From the NCBI GenBank assembly GCA_005881025.1, contig VBFO01000006.1, forward strand, positions 1-49,886: a stretch of DNA of 49,886 bases, read 5' to 3'. Source of the stretch: Chloroflexota bacterium (lineage in GTDB: Bacteria > Chloroflexota > Dormibacteria > Dormibacterales > Dormibacteraceae). Both the position numbers and the translations under genes were made by a program. A model generated the notes under the pieces. The model was not told the DNA's origin. It did not search any database and was given only the letters and a program-made list of their open reading frames with translations. Below, one piece after another: positions 16,965 through 25,308 of the stretch (position 1 is the first letter of the stretch; every line of letters starts with the position of its first letter).

Positions 16965-17525
16965 GTGGCAAGGCTCATCTACGCCGCCCTTTCGTCGCTG
17001 GATGGCTACGTAGCAGACAGCCAGGGCAACTTCGACTGGGCCGCACCGGATGAAGAGGTGCACGCCGCCGTCAACGACATCCTGCGGCCGGTAGGAACTC
17101 ATCTCTACGGACGCCGCATGTATGAGGTGCTGGTCGCGTGGGAGACGATGGAGACCGCGGGACAGTCCCCCCTGATCCGGGACTTCGCCGAGATCTGGCG
17201 TTCAGCCGACAAGGTCGTCTACTCGAGAACATTGAAGAAACTCTCGAGCGCCAGGACGCGGATCGAGCGCGATTTCGACCCTGAGACCGTCCGCAAGCTG
17301 AAGGCAGCCGCCCGGCGAGACCTCAGCATCGGAGGTCCCGAGCTGGCCTCGCTCGCGTTCCGCGCGGGGCTTGTCGACGAGTGTCACCTGTTCCTGGCGC
17401 CCGTCGTGGTGGGCGCCGGCAATCGGTCGCTGCCCACAAGCGGGTTCTTGAGGTTCGAGCTGCTGGGCGAACGCCACTTCAAGAGCGGCTTCGTGCAGCT
17501 GCACTACCGGACGCCGGCTAGGTAG
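16965..17525 (+). CDS. Dihydrofolate reductase/RibD C-terminal-like protein
   Basis: A 186-aa protein of the DHFR/RibD-C fold, often called YyaP/YwjB-like: LIYAALSSLDGYVAD at the N-terminus, GTHLYGRRMYEVL, then DLSIGGPELASLAFRAGLVDECHLFLAPVVVGAG, in which the GGP loop binds NADPH. Members are NADPH-dependent reductases with mostly unknown substrates. The GTG at 16965 lies 7 bases after the permease stop and starts directly at strand 1. The 3' end overlaps the convergent TPR gene by 8 bases. Confidence 0.82.
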   Translation: MARLIYAALSSLDGYVADSQGNFDWAAPDEEVHAAVNDILRPVGTHLYGRRMYEVLVAWETMETAGQSPLIRDFAEIWRSADKVVYSRTLKKLSSARTRIERDFDPETVRKLKAAARRDLSIGGPELASLAFRAGLVDECHLFLAPVVVGAGNRSLPTSGFLRFELLGERHFKSGFVQLHYRTPAR

Positions 17526-18225
17526 GCGGCGTCTCGCTGAGCCTGCTGCGCAGGCGCTCCAGCTCGTTCGACGCCCACTCAGAGTCCAGCTCGTAGCTCC
17601 GCTCGCGACTCCAGGCGAGGATTGCCTCCCACTCGCTGATGGCATCGGGGATGCGCCCTAGCCGCTCGAGCAGGAACGCCCGGCTGAAAAGGGCCGAGAT
17701 GGTATTCGGGTCGAGGGAGGCCGCTTGCCTCCAGGTGGCGAGCGCCTCGTCGACCATGCCCAGGCCGGCCTGGACCGTGCCGCTCTGCTCGATCAGGCCT
17801 GGATGATCGGGGGCAAGTGTCAGCCCGGCGGCCACGATGACATTGGCTCGTGCAAGGTCGCCCGCGCGCAGGTAAGCCTCAGCCAGCAGCCGGTGCGAGC
17901 TCACGTCGTTTGGCCTGGCGGCGAGGCGCTCCTTGTAGGTGCTGATCGCATCCTCGACATCGCCGAGGGCGGCCAGGGCCACGATGAGCTGCAGGTGCGT
18001 CTTCTCAGCGTCCGGCTCCAGCACCAGCGACCGTCGGTACCAGCCGAGCGCCTCGCGCATGGTGACTCGGGCGCGGCTGAACAGGATGTACCCGCGATCG
18101 CGAAGGAGCTGGGCATTCTCGCCCTTGGCCAGCTCAGAGTCGAGTGCTTCTATGGCCCGCTGGAACGAGTCATCGTCCTGCCGTACCTCGTACGCCGTCA
18201 CGAGGGCTGCGATGTCCGTTCCCAT
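17518..18225 (-). CDS. Tetratricopeptide repeat protein
   Basis: A 235-aa cytoplasmic protein built from about five TPR units, e.g. EALGWYRRSLVLEPDAEKTH, DAISTYKERLAARPNDVSSH and EALATWRQAASLDPNTISAL, with the usual A/G-x3-A and P spacing. TPR arrays act as protein-docking scaffolds. No catalytic domain is seen. It is divergent from the D,D-carboxypeptidase gene with only 15 bases between the two starts, which suggests a shared control region or overlapping promoters within the coding sequences. Confidence 0.8.
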   Translation of the reverse strand: MGTDIAALVTAYEVRQDDDSFQRAIEALDSELAKGENAQLLRDRGYILFSRARVTMREALGWYRRSLVLEPDAEKTHLQLIVALAALGDVEDAISTYKERLAARPNDVSSHRLLAEAYLRAGDLARANVIVAAGLTLAPDHPGLIEQSGTVQAGLGMVDEALATWRQAASLDPNTISALFSRAFLLERLGRIPDAISEWEAILAWSRERSYELDSEWASNELERLRSRLSETPPT

Positions 18226-18240
18226 GACTTCATTATTGAC

Positions 18241-19446
18241 ATGCAGATGCGGGCTCTGCGGATCGTCATCGCGCTCGCGGTCGTGTTCGCGGGCCTCCTG
18301 ACCTGGAATTACTTCCGCACGATCCCGGCCGCCTCTGCCTCCACGTCGCTGCCGGTCCAGACCGTGATCGCCGGCGAAGCACCCCAGCTGCCATGGCCGA
18401 GCATCGGCTCGGCGGCGATGGGCGTGAGCGGGCTCGGCGCGATCGCGACGTCAGGCAACGAGCAGCCGATCCCGGCGGCGAGCGTGGCCAAGGTGATGAC
18501 AGCGCTCGTGGTGCTGACCGACAAACCACTCCAGGCCGGTGCGCCAGGGCCGGCGCTGACGATGACCGGTGACGACGTCCAGACCTATCAAACCGACAAC
18601 GCCCAGAACCAATCGGCGGTTCCAGTCCGTGAGGGCGAGGTGCTTTCGGAGCTTCAGATGCTCCAGGGCATGCTGATCCCGTCGGCCAACAACTTCGCGC
18701 AGACGCTGGCACGCTGGGACGCGAGCTCGGAGAGCGCCTTCGTCGACCGGATGAACCAACGCGCCAAAGCCCTCGGGCTCGTGAACACGTTGTTCGCGGA
18801 TCCCGCGGGCATCTCGCCGGACACCGTCAGCACTGCGAGCGACCTGATGAGGCTTGGCATGGCTGCGATGAAGCTGCCGGTCTTCGCCGCCATCGTTCAG
18901 CTGCCGCAGGTCAAGCTTCCCGTCGCCGGCGTGGTCTACAACGTGAACAGCGTCATCGGCAAGGCGGGGATCATCGGCATCAAGACGGGATCGGGCCTGC
19001 AGACAGGCGCGAACTTTCTGTTCGCGGCGGCCGTGACCGTGAGCCAGCATCCGATCACGATCTTCGGATGCGTCATGGGCCAGCCGACTCTGAGGATCGC
19101 GTTCGATCGCGCGCAGAAGCTCATCTCCGCGTTGAAGTCAGGGCTGTCAGTGAAGCGTGAGATCGCGCGCAACCAGGCGATCGGTGCTTACGCGACGGCG
19201 TGGGACCAGCACTCCGACCTGCTGTCGACAAGCGACGTCCTCCTGGTGGAGTGGCCGGGGATGATCCTCCGCCAGCAGCTGGAGGCTCCGGCGCTTGCGA
19301 TCGACAGACCGATCTCACCCGGCACGCGGGAGGGCACGCTGCACATCACGCTCGGGGACTACAGCCTTGACATCCCGGTCGTCACTTCCCAGCAGCTGTA
19401 CCCGCCGGGCCGCCTGTGGAGGGTCACGCGCTTACCCGGAAACTAG
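18241..19446 (+). CDS. Serine-type D-Ala-D-Ala carboxypeptidase (peptidase S11)
   Basis: A 401-aa penicillin-binding protein of the DacA/S11 family. It has an N-terminal membrane anchor (about residues 6-22), catalytic SxxK in ASVAKVM (Ser81, Lys84), SxN in PSANNF (Ser148) and KTG in GIKTGSG (Lys248). The C-terminal ~110 residues are beta-rich. It trims pentapeptide stems outside the membrane. Many homologues have similar length. The start could instead be the ATG at 18247. No RBS fits in the 15-base gap, so the transcript may begin inside the divergent TPR gene. Confidence 0.85.
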   Translation: MQMRALRIVIALAVVFAGLLTWNYFRTIPAASASTSLPVQTVIAGEAPQLPWPSIGSAAMGVSGLGAIATSGNEQPIPAASVAKVMTALVVLTDKPLQAGAPGPALTMTGDDVQTYQTDNAQNQSAVPVREGEVLSELQMLQGMLIPSANNFAQTLARWDASSESAFVDRMNQRAKALGLVNTLFADPAGISPDTVSTASDLMRLGMAAMKLPVFAAIVQLPQVKLPVAGVVYNVNSVIGKAGIIGIKTGSGLQTGANFLFAAAVTVSQHPITIFGCVMGQPTLRIAFDRAQKLISALKSGLSVKREIARNQAIGAYATAWDQHSDLLSTSDVLLVEWPGMILRQQLEAPALAIDRPISPGTREGTLHITLGDYSLDIPVVTSQQLYPPGRLWRVTRLPGN

Positions 19447-19560
19447 CGTGGCATGGGCGGGCGGGCTCATCCCGACCGCATACATCGCCGTTTGAGCACA
19501 AATACACGTAATTCCCGCGTTTTAACGTGTGATTGCGCACAAACGCGGAGACCGCGGCTG

Positions 19561-20280
19561 TCAGCAGGCCCAGTCGTGGTCCAGGTGATTGAAGGTGTGC
19601 TGAACCAACCAGACGGGGACGGTCACCTCGGGCAGGAAGGACCGCGAGCACGACCCGCCTGCGAACCAGATGGCACTCAAGTATCCAGGCATCGCCAGCA
19701 CCCCCGTGATCATCAGCCACATCGCCGGTGATGAGTAGATGCCGACCGGAAGATCGGTCTGCGAAAGGCGTGTGACGGCCCCCTGCAAGGTGAAGCGGTT
19801 GAGGTTCAGCTGCTGCGACCACTTGTTGAGGATCTCGACGTCGAGCCACCACATCGAGATGCTCGAGGCGCCGAGCGCGTAGGCGTACCTGATCGACGTC
19901 TCAGCCTCGCTGCAGCCGATCGCCCAGGCTTCGCGCTCGATGTCCATGCCGGTGATCGAGTGCGCCTGATGCCGGCAGCCGGACGTGATCAAGTATCGGT
20001 ACTGAGGCAGGTAGCCCGTGTTGAGGTATAGCGACGGCGGCGCGGAGCGCGGCGCGTTTGCGTACTGATCCATCATGCAAAGGTTGCCGCTGAAGGGCGC
20101 GCCTCCGTTGACGCCGATGACCGCGAACGATCCTGCGGATGGCATCGGACTGCCGCACTGAGGCCAGGAGATGTCGTATCCCTTCTCACCCGGCGTGTAA
20201 GGATCGCCCATCGCACGAGCATGAATCGTGGTGGCGAACAGCAGCAGGATTGCGGTTCCTAATGCGCAAGCAGCGCGCAT
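19561..20280 (-). CDS. Secreted glycoside-hydrolase-like protein (GH25/DUF1906-like)
   Basis: A 239-aa exported protein. The signal peptide MRAACALGTAILLLFATT ends near ARA (residue 23). The mature part opens with GYDISWPQCG, the start of a lysozyme-like TIM barrel, and later has ITGMDIEREAWAIG and MWWLDVEILNKWSQ, with acidic residues where GH25-like barrels carry their catalytic pair. Several Cys suggest disulfides. Homologues of this DISWPQCG type are common in actinobacteria as secreted proteins of unproven activity. It probably acts on the cell wall. It lies 44 bases downstream of the DapA-family gene on the same strand. Confidence 0.7.
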   Translation of the reverse strand: MRAACALGTAILLLFATTIHARAMGDPYTPGEKGYDISWPQCGSPMPSAGSFAVIGVNGGAPFSGNLCMMDQYANAPRSAPPSLYLNTGYLPQYRYLITSGCRHQAHSITGMDIEREAWAIGCSEAETSIRYAYALGASSISMWWLDVEILNKWSQQLNLNRFTLQGAVTRLSQTDLPVGIYSSPAMWLMITGVLAMPGYLSAIWFAGGSCSRSFLPEVTVPVWLVQHTFNHLDHDWAC

Positions 20281-20324
20281 CTTTGACGCACCCCCCAGGT
20301 CAGGGAATACCCGCTAGTACCAGC

Positions 20325-21242
20325 TTAGACTGCTTTAGAAACTCCCACCAGCAGCCCTTTACCTTGTAACCATTCGGCGATGGCATCGCTAGCTGGCTTG
20401 TCGAGCGCCGCGATCGGGGGCGCGAGCCAGGGTTCACAGATCTTCATCGCCGAAAGCGCGGCCTTGATCGAACCGGGAAAGACACCGCCGCGGAGGCGCA
20501 GGATCAGCTGCACCACCTCGTCCTGGTGGGTCCGCGCAGCCTCGAGCTCCCCCCGCCGGAACTCGTCATGGATGCGCACTATCCACTGAGGCGCGACGTT
20601 CGCGCCGCCGCAGATGGTGCCCGACGCCCCCATCACGAGTGAAGGCAACAGCATCGTGTCGCTACCGGTGAAGGTGCGAAACCGCGGGAGGTCGCGCATC
20701 AGGATGCACACACGCTCGAAGTACTCGAAGTCGCGGCTCGAGTCCTTGATGCCGGCGATGGCGCCCTCGTGTGCGAGGGCGGAGACGGTCTCCGGCTCGG
20801 CCACGATCTTGGTGTTCTGCGGGATGTTGTAGAGCAGGATCGGGATGCGGCTCTCCGCAGCCAGGGCGCGGTAGAAGGCCAGCACCGAGGCCTGATCGAT
20901 CGGGTAGTAGAACGGTGGCGTGACCAGGGCTGCGGCGGCGCCTGACCTTGCCGCGGCCTCCACCTCCGCCATCGCCGCTCGAAGGTGACTCTGAGCCACG
21001 CCACAGATCACGGGCACGCGTCCGCGAGCGGCTTCCATCACGGCGCTCAGCATCGCCCGGCGCGAAGGCTCGTCGAGGGACGCGATCTCGCCAGTGGACC
21101 CGAGCACCAGCAGGCCGGTGACGCCGCCATCGACCACGTGCTCGACCAGCCGAACCACTGCCGGCTCGTCGACAGACCCACCCTTGGTCAATGGCGAGAC
21201 GAGCGCAGGAAGGACGCCGACAAGCTCGTCGATGTTGCCCAC
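20325..21242 (-). CDS. Dihydrodipicolinate synthase/N-acetylneuraminate lyase family aldolase
   Basis: A 305-aa class I aldolase of the DapA superfamily. VLGSTGEIASLDEPSR contains the substrate carboxylate loop (usually GTTGE; here GSTGE), LLYNIPQNTK contains the catalytic Tyr, and AIAGIKDSSRDF contains the Schiff-base Lys. The TIM barrel is complete. The protein may be true 4-hydroxy-tetrahydrodipicolinate synthase or a sugar-acid aldolase/dehydratase. Divergence from an FAH-family gene 25 bases away favours sugar-acid or keto-acid catabolism over lysine synthesis. Confidence 0.82.
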   Translation of the reverse strand: MGNIDELVGVLPALVSPLTKGGSVDEPAVVRLVEHVVDGGVTGLLVLGSTGEIASLDEPSRRAMLSAVMEAARGRVPVICGVAQSHLRAAMAEVEAAARSGAAAALVTPPFYYPIDQASVLAFYRALAAESRIPILLYNIPQNTKIVAEPETVSALAHEGAIAGIKDSSRDFEYFERVCILMRDLPRFRTFTGSDTMLLPSLVMGASGTICGGANVAPQWIVRIHDEFRRGELEAARTHQDEVVQLILRLRGGVFPGSIKAALSAMKICEPWLAPPIAALDKPASDAIAEWLQGKGLLVGVSKAV

Positions 21243-21267
21243 GCGTTTAGGCTAATCGCTGAGCCAC

Positions 21268-22149
21268 ATGAAGCTGCTGATGTTCGAGCTCTCCGGCGAC
21301 AGGCGCCTCGGAGCCTTGAGGCCCGGTCATGAGCAGGAGCTGGTCGATCTAAGCCCGGTCGCGCACGACCTGCTTGCGCTCATCGACGCAGGCGAGGAAG
21401 GTCTGGACGAAGCGCGGCGCTCAATCATCAAGCCGGCCGGCGCCGTGCACTCACTCGAAAGCGTGAGACTGTTGCCACCACTGGACCCACCGCGCGGGAA
21501 CATCATCGGCATCGGCCGCAACTACCAAAAGCATGCTGAGGAGACGGCGGCCGGCAACCATGCTGCCGAGCCCCCCACCGTATTCACCAAAGCGATCACC
21601 TCCATCACCGGTCCGACCGACGACATCGCCGTCGACCCAGCGGTCAGCGACAAGATCGATTGGGAGGTCGAGCTGGCTGTCGTGATCGGCCGTCGTGGGG
21701 CCAACATCGACCGCCAGAACGGCTTTGATCATGTCTTCGGCTACATGGTGATCAACGACGTCAGCGCCCGCGACATCCAGATGGGATGGGGCGGCCAGTA
21801 CTTCAAAGGGAAGAGCCTCGACCGTTCCTCTCCGATCGGACCCTGGGTGGTGACCAGGGACGAGATCCCGGAACCTCAACGGCTTGGACTGGCCCTGAGG
21901 GTCAACGGGCAGCTGAAGCAAGATGGCAACACCAGGGACATGATCTACCCGGTCGACGCGCTGGTCGAATGGACGTCGAAAGGGATGACGCTGCTGCCGG
22001 GCGCCGTCATCGCTACGGGCACCCCGGACGGCGTCGGGTTCGCACGGACCCCGCCCGAGTTCCTGAAACCTGGCGACGTCATGGAGACCGAGGTCGAGGG
22101 AATCGGAGCGCTGACGAACCGGATCGTGGCCGCGAAGGCTCGCGCCTAG
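21268..22149 (+). CDS. Fumarylacetoacetate hydrolase (FAH) family protein
   Basis: A 293-aa protein. The N-terminal ~70 residues form the small domain, then the FAH fold begins at GIGRNYQKHAEE, with the metal-binding Glu residues in DWEVELAVVIG and the Asp in YMVINDVSARDIQ, followed by GKSLDRSSPIGPWVVT and GTPDGVGFARTPPEFLKPGD. Members hydrolyse or decarboxylate beta-diketo acids, acylpyruvates or ketodeoxy sugar acids using Mg2+. The substrate is not clear. The 3' end overlaps the convergent MsmK gene by 4 bases. Confidence 0.87.
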   Translation: MKLLMFELSGDRRLGALRPGHEQELVDLSPVAHDLLALIDAGEEGLDEARRSIIKPAGAVHSLESVRLLPPLDPPRGNIIGIGRNYQKHAEETAAGNHAAEPPTVFTKAITSITGPTDDIAVDPAVSDKIDWEVELAVVIGRRGANIDRQNGFDHVFGYMVINDVSARDIQMGWGGQYFKGKSLDRSSPIGPWVVTRDEIPEPQRLGLALRVNGQLKQDGNTRDMIYPVDALVEWTSKGMTLLPGAVIATGTPDGVGFARTPPEFLKPGDVMETEVEGIGALTNRIVAAKARA

Positions 22150-23231
22150 AGGATCGCCTTACCGGTCTCAGGGTCGAACAGGTGCACGCGCCTGGTATCG
22201 ACGACGAGCCGGATCCTGTCGCCGGGCGAAACATGCAGGTTGGGATCGACCCTCGCGGTGACGGCGCTGTCCGTGCCGACCAGCCCGTAGACGAACTGGT
22301 CGGCGCCGAGCACCTCGGTCACCTCCACCTTCATGTCCAGTCCGGAGGCCCCGTTGGTGGTGCCCTGCGATGTTTCGTCGCGCAGACGCTCCCTCATCGC
22401 CTCAGGACGCAGACCCAGGATCCCTTTCTCGACTCCTGGTGCTGACGGCAGCGGGACCTCGAACCCCGAGGCTTTGGCAGTCTTCCCCTGCACGGTGACA
22501 GGGATGAAGTTCATCGTCGGGCTGCCGATAAATCCCGCGACGTACATGTTGGCCGGTTGGTCGTAGATCTCGCGAGGCGGTGCCACCTGCTGCAGCACGC
22601 CGTCGCGCATGACCGCAATCCGGTCGCCCATCGTCATCGCCTCGACCTGGTCATGGGTGACATAGATGAAGGTCGCGTGCAGCGCGCGGTGCTGCTTCTG
22701 GAGCTCGATGCGAGTCTGCACTCGGAGCTTGGCGTCCAGGTTCGAAAGTGGTTCGTCGAGCAGGAACGCCTGCGGCTCGCGCACGATGGCTCGGCCCAGC
22801 GCAACGCGCTGGCGCTGACCGCCTGACAGCTGGCGCGGCTTGCGGTTCAGGAGCGGGCCCAGCTCGAGTATCTCGGCCGCCTGCTTGACGCGGCGGTCGA
22901 TGTCCGCCTTCGGCGTGCCGCGCATGCGCAGGCCGAAAGCCATGTTGTCCTGGACTGTCATGTGCGGGTAGAGCGCGTACGACTGGAACACCATCGCGAT
23001 ATCCCGATCGCGCGGCGGCATGTCGTTGACGACCGTGTCGCCGATCCGGATCTCTCCATCGCTGATCTCTTCCAGGCCCGCAAGCATCCGGAGCGCAGTC
23101 GATTTGCCACAACCCGAGGGGCCGACCAGGACCATGAACTCGGTGTCCTTGACCTCGAGGTTGAAGTCGTTGACGGCCAGGGTGCCGCCTGCGAATCTCT
23201 TAGTTACGTGGTCGTAGGTGACTGAGGCCAT
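22146..23231 (-). CDS. ABC ATPase of carbohydrate importers (MsmK/MsiK/UgpC type)
   Basis: A 361-aa ATPase with Walker A GPSGCGKST, signature LSGGQRQRVALGRAIV, Walker B AFLLDEPLSNLDAKLR and the D-loop/H-loop IYVTHDQVEAMTMGDR. The C-terminal ~110 residues form the OB/TOBE regulatory domain (NFIPVTVQGK, LGLRPEAM). MsmK/MsiK proteins often serve several sugar importers in one cell. Two complete importers in this window (5974-9085 and 25309-28658) lack their own ATPase, so this one may energise both. It starts 12 bases after the galT stop on the same strand. Confidence 0.92.
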   Translation of the reverse strand: MASVTYDHVTKRFAGGTLAVNDFNLEVKDTEFMVLVGPSGCGKSTALRMLAGLEEISDGEIRIGDTVVNDMPPRDRDIAMVFQSYALYPHMTVQDNMAFGLRMRGTPKADIDRRVKQAAEILELGPLLNRKPRQLSGGQRQRVALGRAIVREPQAFLLDEPLSNLDAKLRVQTRIELQKQHRALHATFIYVTHDQVEAMTMGDRIAVMRDGVLQQVAPPREIYDQPANMYVAGFIGSPTMNFIPVTVQGKTAKASGFEVPLPSAPGVEKGILGLRPEAMRERLRDETSQGTTNGASGLDMKVEVTEVLGADQFVYGLVGTDSAVTARVDPNLHVSPGDRIRLVVDTRRVHLFDPETGKAIL

Positions 23232-23243
23232 GGTCCCGTAATC

Positions 23244-24215
23244 CTAAGCAGAACTCAACGGGTTGGAAACCACGGCCTCGACCGCCTCACGGAGATGTGC
23301 GGCTGTGTCCTCCGGCCGTGTGTCGTTCACGAAGGTTCCCGCTCCCAGCTCAACACCGGCCAGGTACTTGAGCCTGTCGTGGCGCCGGTGTGGGGGATAG
23401 AACTCGACGTGAAGGTGAGCCTCCGGCCATGCACCGCCGTCGGAGGGCGCCTGATGCATCGCCATCACGTACGGCGTCGAGAAGCTGAAGTGGTGGTCGT
23501 ACGCTCGCGCGATCCGCAGCAGCGCGTCAGCCAGATCGGCGCGGCCCTCCGCATCCAGATCCGCGATCGACGCGACGTGCCTTCGCGGATACACATGCAC
23601 CTCGTACGGCCACCGGGCGGCGTTGGGCACAAAGGCGACAGTGCCGCCGTCGGAAAAGACGCTGCGCGGACCCGCCGCCTCGCGCTCGATCTCCTCGCAG
23701 TGAAGGCACCTGCCGGTTGAGTCGAGATGCTCTCGGGCAGCCTCGAGCTCTGCCGCCGCGAAGGGAGGCACGAACGGGAGCGCATAGATCTGGCCGTGAG
23801 GATGGTGCAGCGTGACGCCAACCTCCTCCCCTTTGTTCTCGAAGATGTAGACGTACTGGACCTCCGGCCGGGAACCGAGGTCAACGTAGCGATCCGCCCA
23901 CACGTCGATCAGCAGCTGAACCCTATCGGCCGGGAGCTGCGCCAGCGTCAGCTCGTGCACCGGCGTGTAGACCACCACCTCGCAGCCCGTCGAGGAAGGA
24001 CGCACCGGCCTGTCGCCGACCCGGTCGGGACCGAAGGCTGGAAAGCGGTTCTCGAACACGACCACCTCGAAGGTGTCGAGCGGCACCTCCGAGCGACCGT
24101 TCGGTCCAGATGGGCATAGGGGGCAGAAATCGGTCGGCAGGAAGGTGCGGTCGTTGCGCTCGGTCGCATACGCAACCCACTCACGGCGCAGCGGATCGAA
24201 GCGGAGCTCAGGCAT
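23244..24215 (-). CDS. galT: Galactose-1-phosphate uridylyltransferase
   Basis: HIT-superfamily nucleotidyltransferase of the Leloir pathway, 323 aa. Zn-binding Cys31 and Cys34 are in DFCPLCPSG, the N-terminal block is RFDPLRREWV, the catalytic HPHGQ is at residues 138-142 within TLHHPHGQIYALP, and HLHVEFYPPHRR is in the C-terminal domain. The ATG at 24215 gives MPELRFDPLR, the usual GalT start; upstream in-frame Met codons would overlap another small reading frame. The ATG overlaps the stop of that small ORF by 8 bases, implying translational coupling. No galK or galE is in the window. Confidence 0.92.
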   Translation of the reverse strand: MPELRFDPLRREWVAYATERNDRTFLPTDFCPLCPSGPNGRSEVPLDTFEVVVFENRFPAFGPDRVGDRPVRPSSTGCEVVVYTPVHELTLAQLPADRVQLLIDVWADRYVDLGSRPEVQYVYIFENKGEEVGVTLHHPHGQIYALPFVPPFAAAELEAAREHLDSTGRCLHCEEIEREAAGPRSVFSDGGTVAFVPNAARWPYEVHVYPRRHVASIADLDAEGRADLADALLRIARAYDHHFSFSTPYVMAMHQAPSDGGAWPEAHLHVEFYPPHRRHDRLKYLAGVELGAGTFVNDTRPEDTAAHLREAVEAVVSNPLSSA

Positions 24216-24366
24216 TCGGCTCGGGCTTCGGAGCCTGTCGCGCGTATGACAGCAGATAGCGTCCGTCCGGAAGCTCGAGGTCGACGCGGGCAAGGCGCGT
24301 CACGGCCACACGACGCGGCGGCTTGACGCCGTCAGTCGCGGGGCGCCCGTCAGGCGATCTTTTCAC
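24208..24366 (-). CDS. Short ORF coupled to deoR and galT, function unknown
   Basis: A 52-codon frame from a GTG at 24366, inside the 3' end of the deoR gene, to a TGA at 24208-24210 that overlaps the galT start (AATGCCTGA). It encodes a peptide whose second half reads VTRLARVDLELPDGRYLLSY, followed by a Pro/Lys-rich tail ending PKPEPNA. A shorter version from the GTG at 24309 (33 aa) is possible. The frame fills exactly the gap between two genes and keeps the coupled pattern of this genome, which supports it being real. No function can be given. Confidence 0.45.
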   Translation of the reverse strand: MKRSPDGRPATDGVKPPRRVAVTRLARVDLELPDGRYLLSYARQAPKPEPNA

Positions 24367-25159
24367 GATCGTTCACCTGTGCCACCTTCACATCGACTCC
24401 AGCCGCCCGAATGGCATCCAGCTCGTTGGCATGCGCGCTCGAGTCGGTGATCAGAGTGTGCACCCGGCCGGTGGGCACGGTCTGGCACATCGTCTCCTGA
24501 CCGATCTTCGTGTGGTCGGCGAGGACGACGACTTGCTGAGCCGCACCTGCGAGTGCGCGATCCATCGCGGCGACGACCGGGCTCGGCGTGCTCAGTCCGC
24601 GCTCGGCGCTGAAGCCATTGCCGGAAATGAACGCCTGTGACGCGCGCAGAGATCGAACGGACTCCTCCGCCGCCGGCCCGACCAGCGCGTGTATGGAGCG
24701 ACGAAGCGTGCCGCCGGTCAGGATCACCTCCACGTGCGGCGCTTCCATCAGCGCCTGCGCCACCAGCAGCGAGTTCGTCACCACGGTGAGCTCCGGCGAG
24801 CTCACCAGGAGCCGGGCCAGAGCCTGAGTGGTGGTACCCGGGCCGAGGAGGATGGCCTCCCCCGGGCGGACCATCGCGGCCGCGATCTCCGCGATGCCGG
24901 CCTTCTCGACGCCGGCCTGCCGCGCCTTCTCCGAGTAGCTCGGCTCGTGACCGAGAGCTGCCGGCAGGACGGCACCGCCATGGGTCCTGACTAAAAGCCC
25001 GTCCTTCGCCATCGAGCGGAGGTCCCTCCGCAATGTGATCTCGGTCGTCCCCAGCGTCTGCGCCATCTCGGCGACCGAGACGGCGCCGCGGGCGCGGATG
25101 CTCTCCGCTATGAGCCGCCTGCGTTCCAGGGCGAGCATGTCCGCAGGATCGTACTCCAA
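24350..25159 (-). CDS. DeoR-family transcriptional regulator of the galactoside locus
   Basis: A 269-aa regulator. The N-terminal HTH (about residues 8-60: ERRRLIAESIRARGAVSVAE, then TTEITLRRDLRSMAKDG) is the DeoR signature. The C-terminal sensor domain is of the ISOCOT/sugar-isomerase-like type with LGPGTTTQALARLL and VVTNSLLVAQAL, which bind sugar phosphates in this family. It is divergent from the binding-protein gene and upstream of galT and the ATPase, so it probably represses the locus until a galactose-derived phosphate appears. The ATG at 25138 (MLALERR) is an alternative start. Confidence 0.88.
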   Translation of the reverse strand: MEYDPADMLALERRRLIAESIRARGAVSVAEMAQTLGTTEITLRRDLRSMAKDGLLVRTHGGAVLPAALGHEPSYSEKARQAGVEKAGIAEIAAAMVRPGEAILLGPGTTTQALARLLVSSPELTVVTNSLLVAQALMEAPHVEVILTGGTLRRSIHALVGPAAEESVRSLRASQAFISGNGFSAERGLSTPSPVVAAMDRALAGAAQQVVVLADHTKIGQETMCQTVPTGRVHTLITDSSAHANELDAIRAAGVDVKVAQVNDREKIA

Positions 25160-25202
25160 CGATCACATTCGATCAATATCGGCCACAAACGGAAGTGAAC
25201 TG

Positions 25203-25244
25203 TTGACAAAACTGACCGAATGAGTATCGTTCGCCATTGTTCGC
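25203..25244 (+). promoter_or_regulatory. Promoter and possible DeoR operator of the galactoside ABC operon
   Basis: TTGACA at 25203-25208, a 16-base spacer and TATCGT at 25225-25230 make a good sigma-70-like promoter. GTTCGC is repeated at 25230-25235 and 25239-25244, overlapping the -10 and start region. More TTCG-containing sequence lies at 25167-25185 on the deoR side. DeoR-family operators often contain such GTTCG half-sites; assignment to this DeoR is inference. Confidence 0.5.
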
Positions 25245-25308
25245 GGTCCGAACGTGCTTTGAAGCATGGGCACAGTGCCCACATCTGATCGAGGTGAGGA
25301 GGAAGTCC

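Noticed and set aside
17725-18240. N-terminal extension of the D,D-carboxypeptidase frame by 172 codons
   Set aside because: The extension is antisense to the TPR gene and would bury the membrane anchor that begins right after 18241.
19497-19543. Inverted repeat ACACGT/ACGTGT with flanking CACAAA direct repeats between two convergent genes
   Set aside because: The arms are 6 bp with a 15-base loop and there is no U-tract, so it is too weak to call a terminator or an operator.
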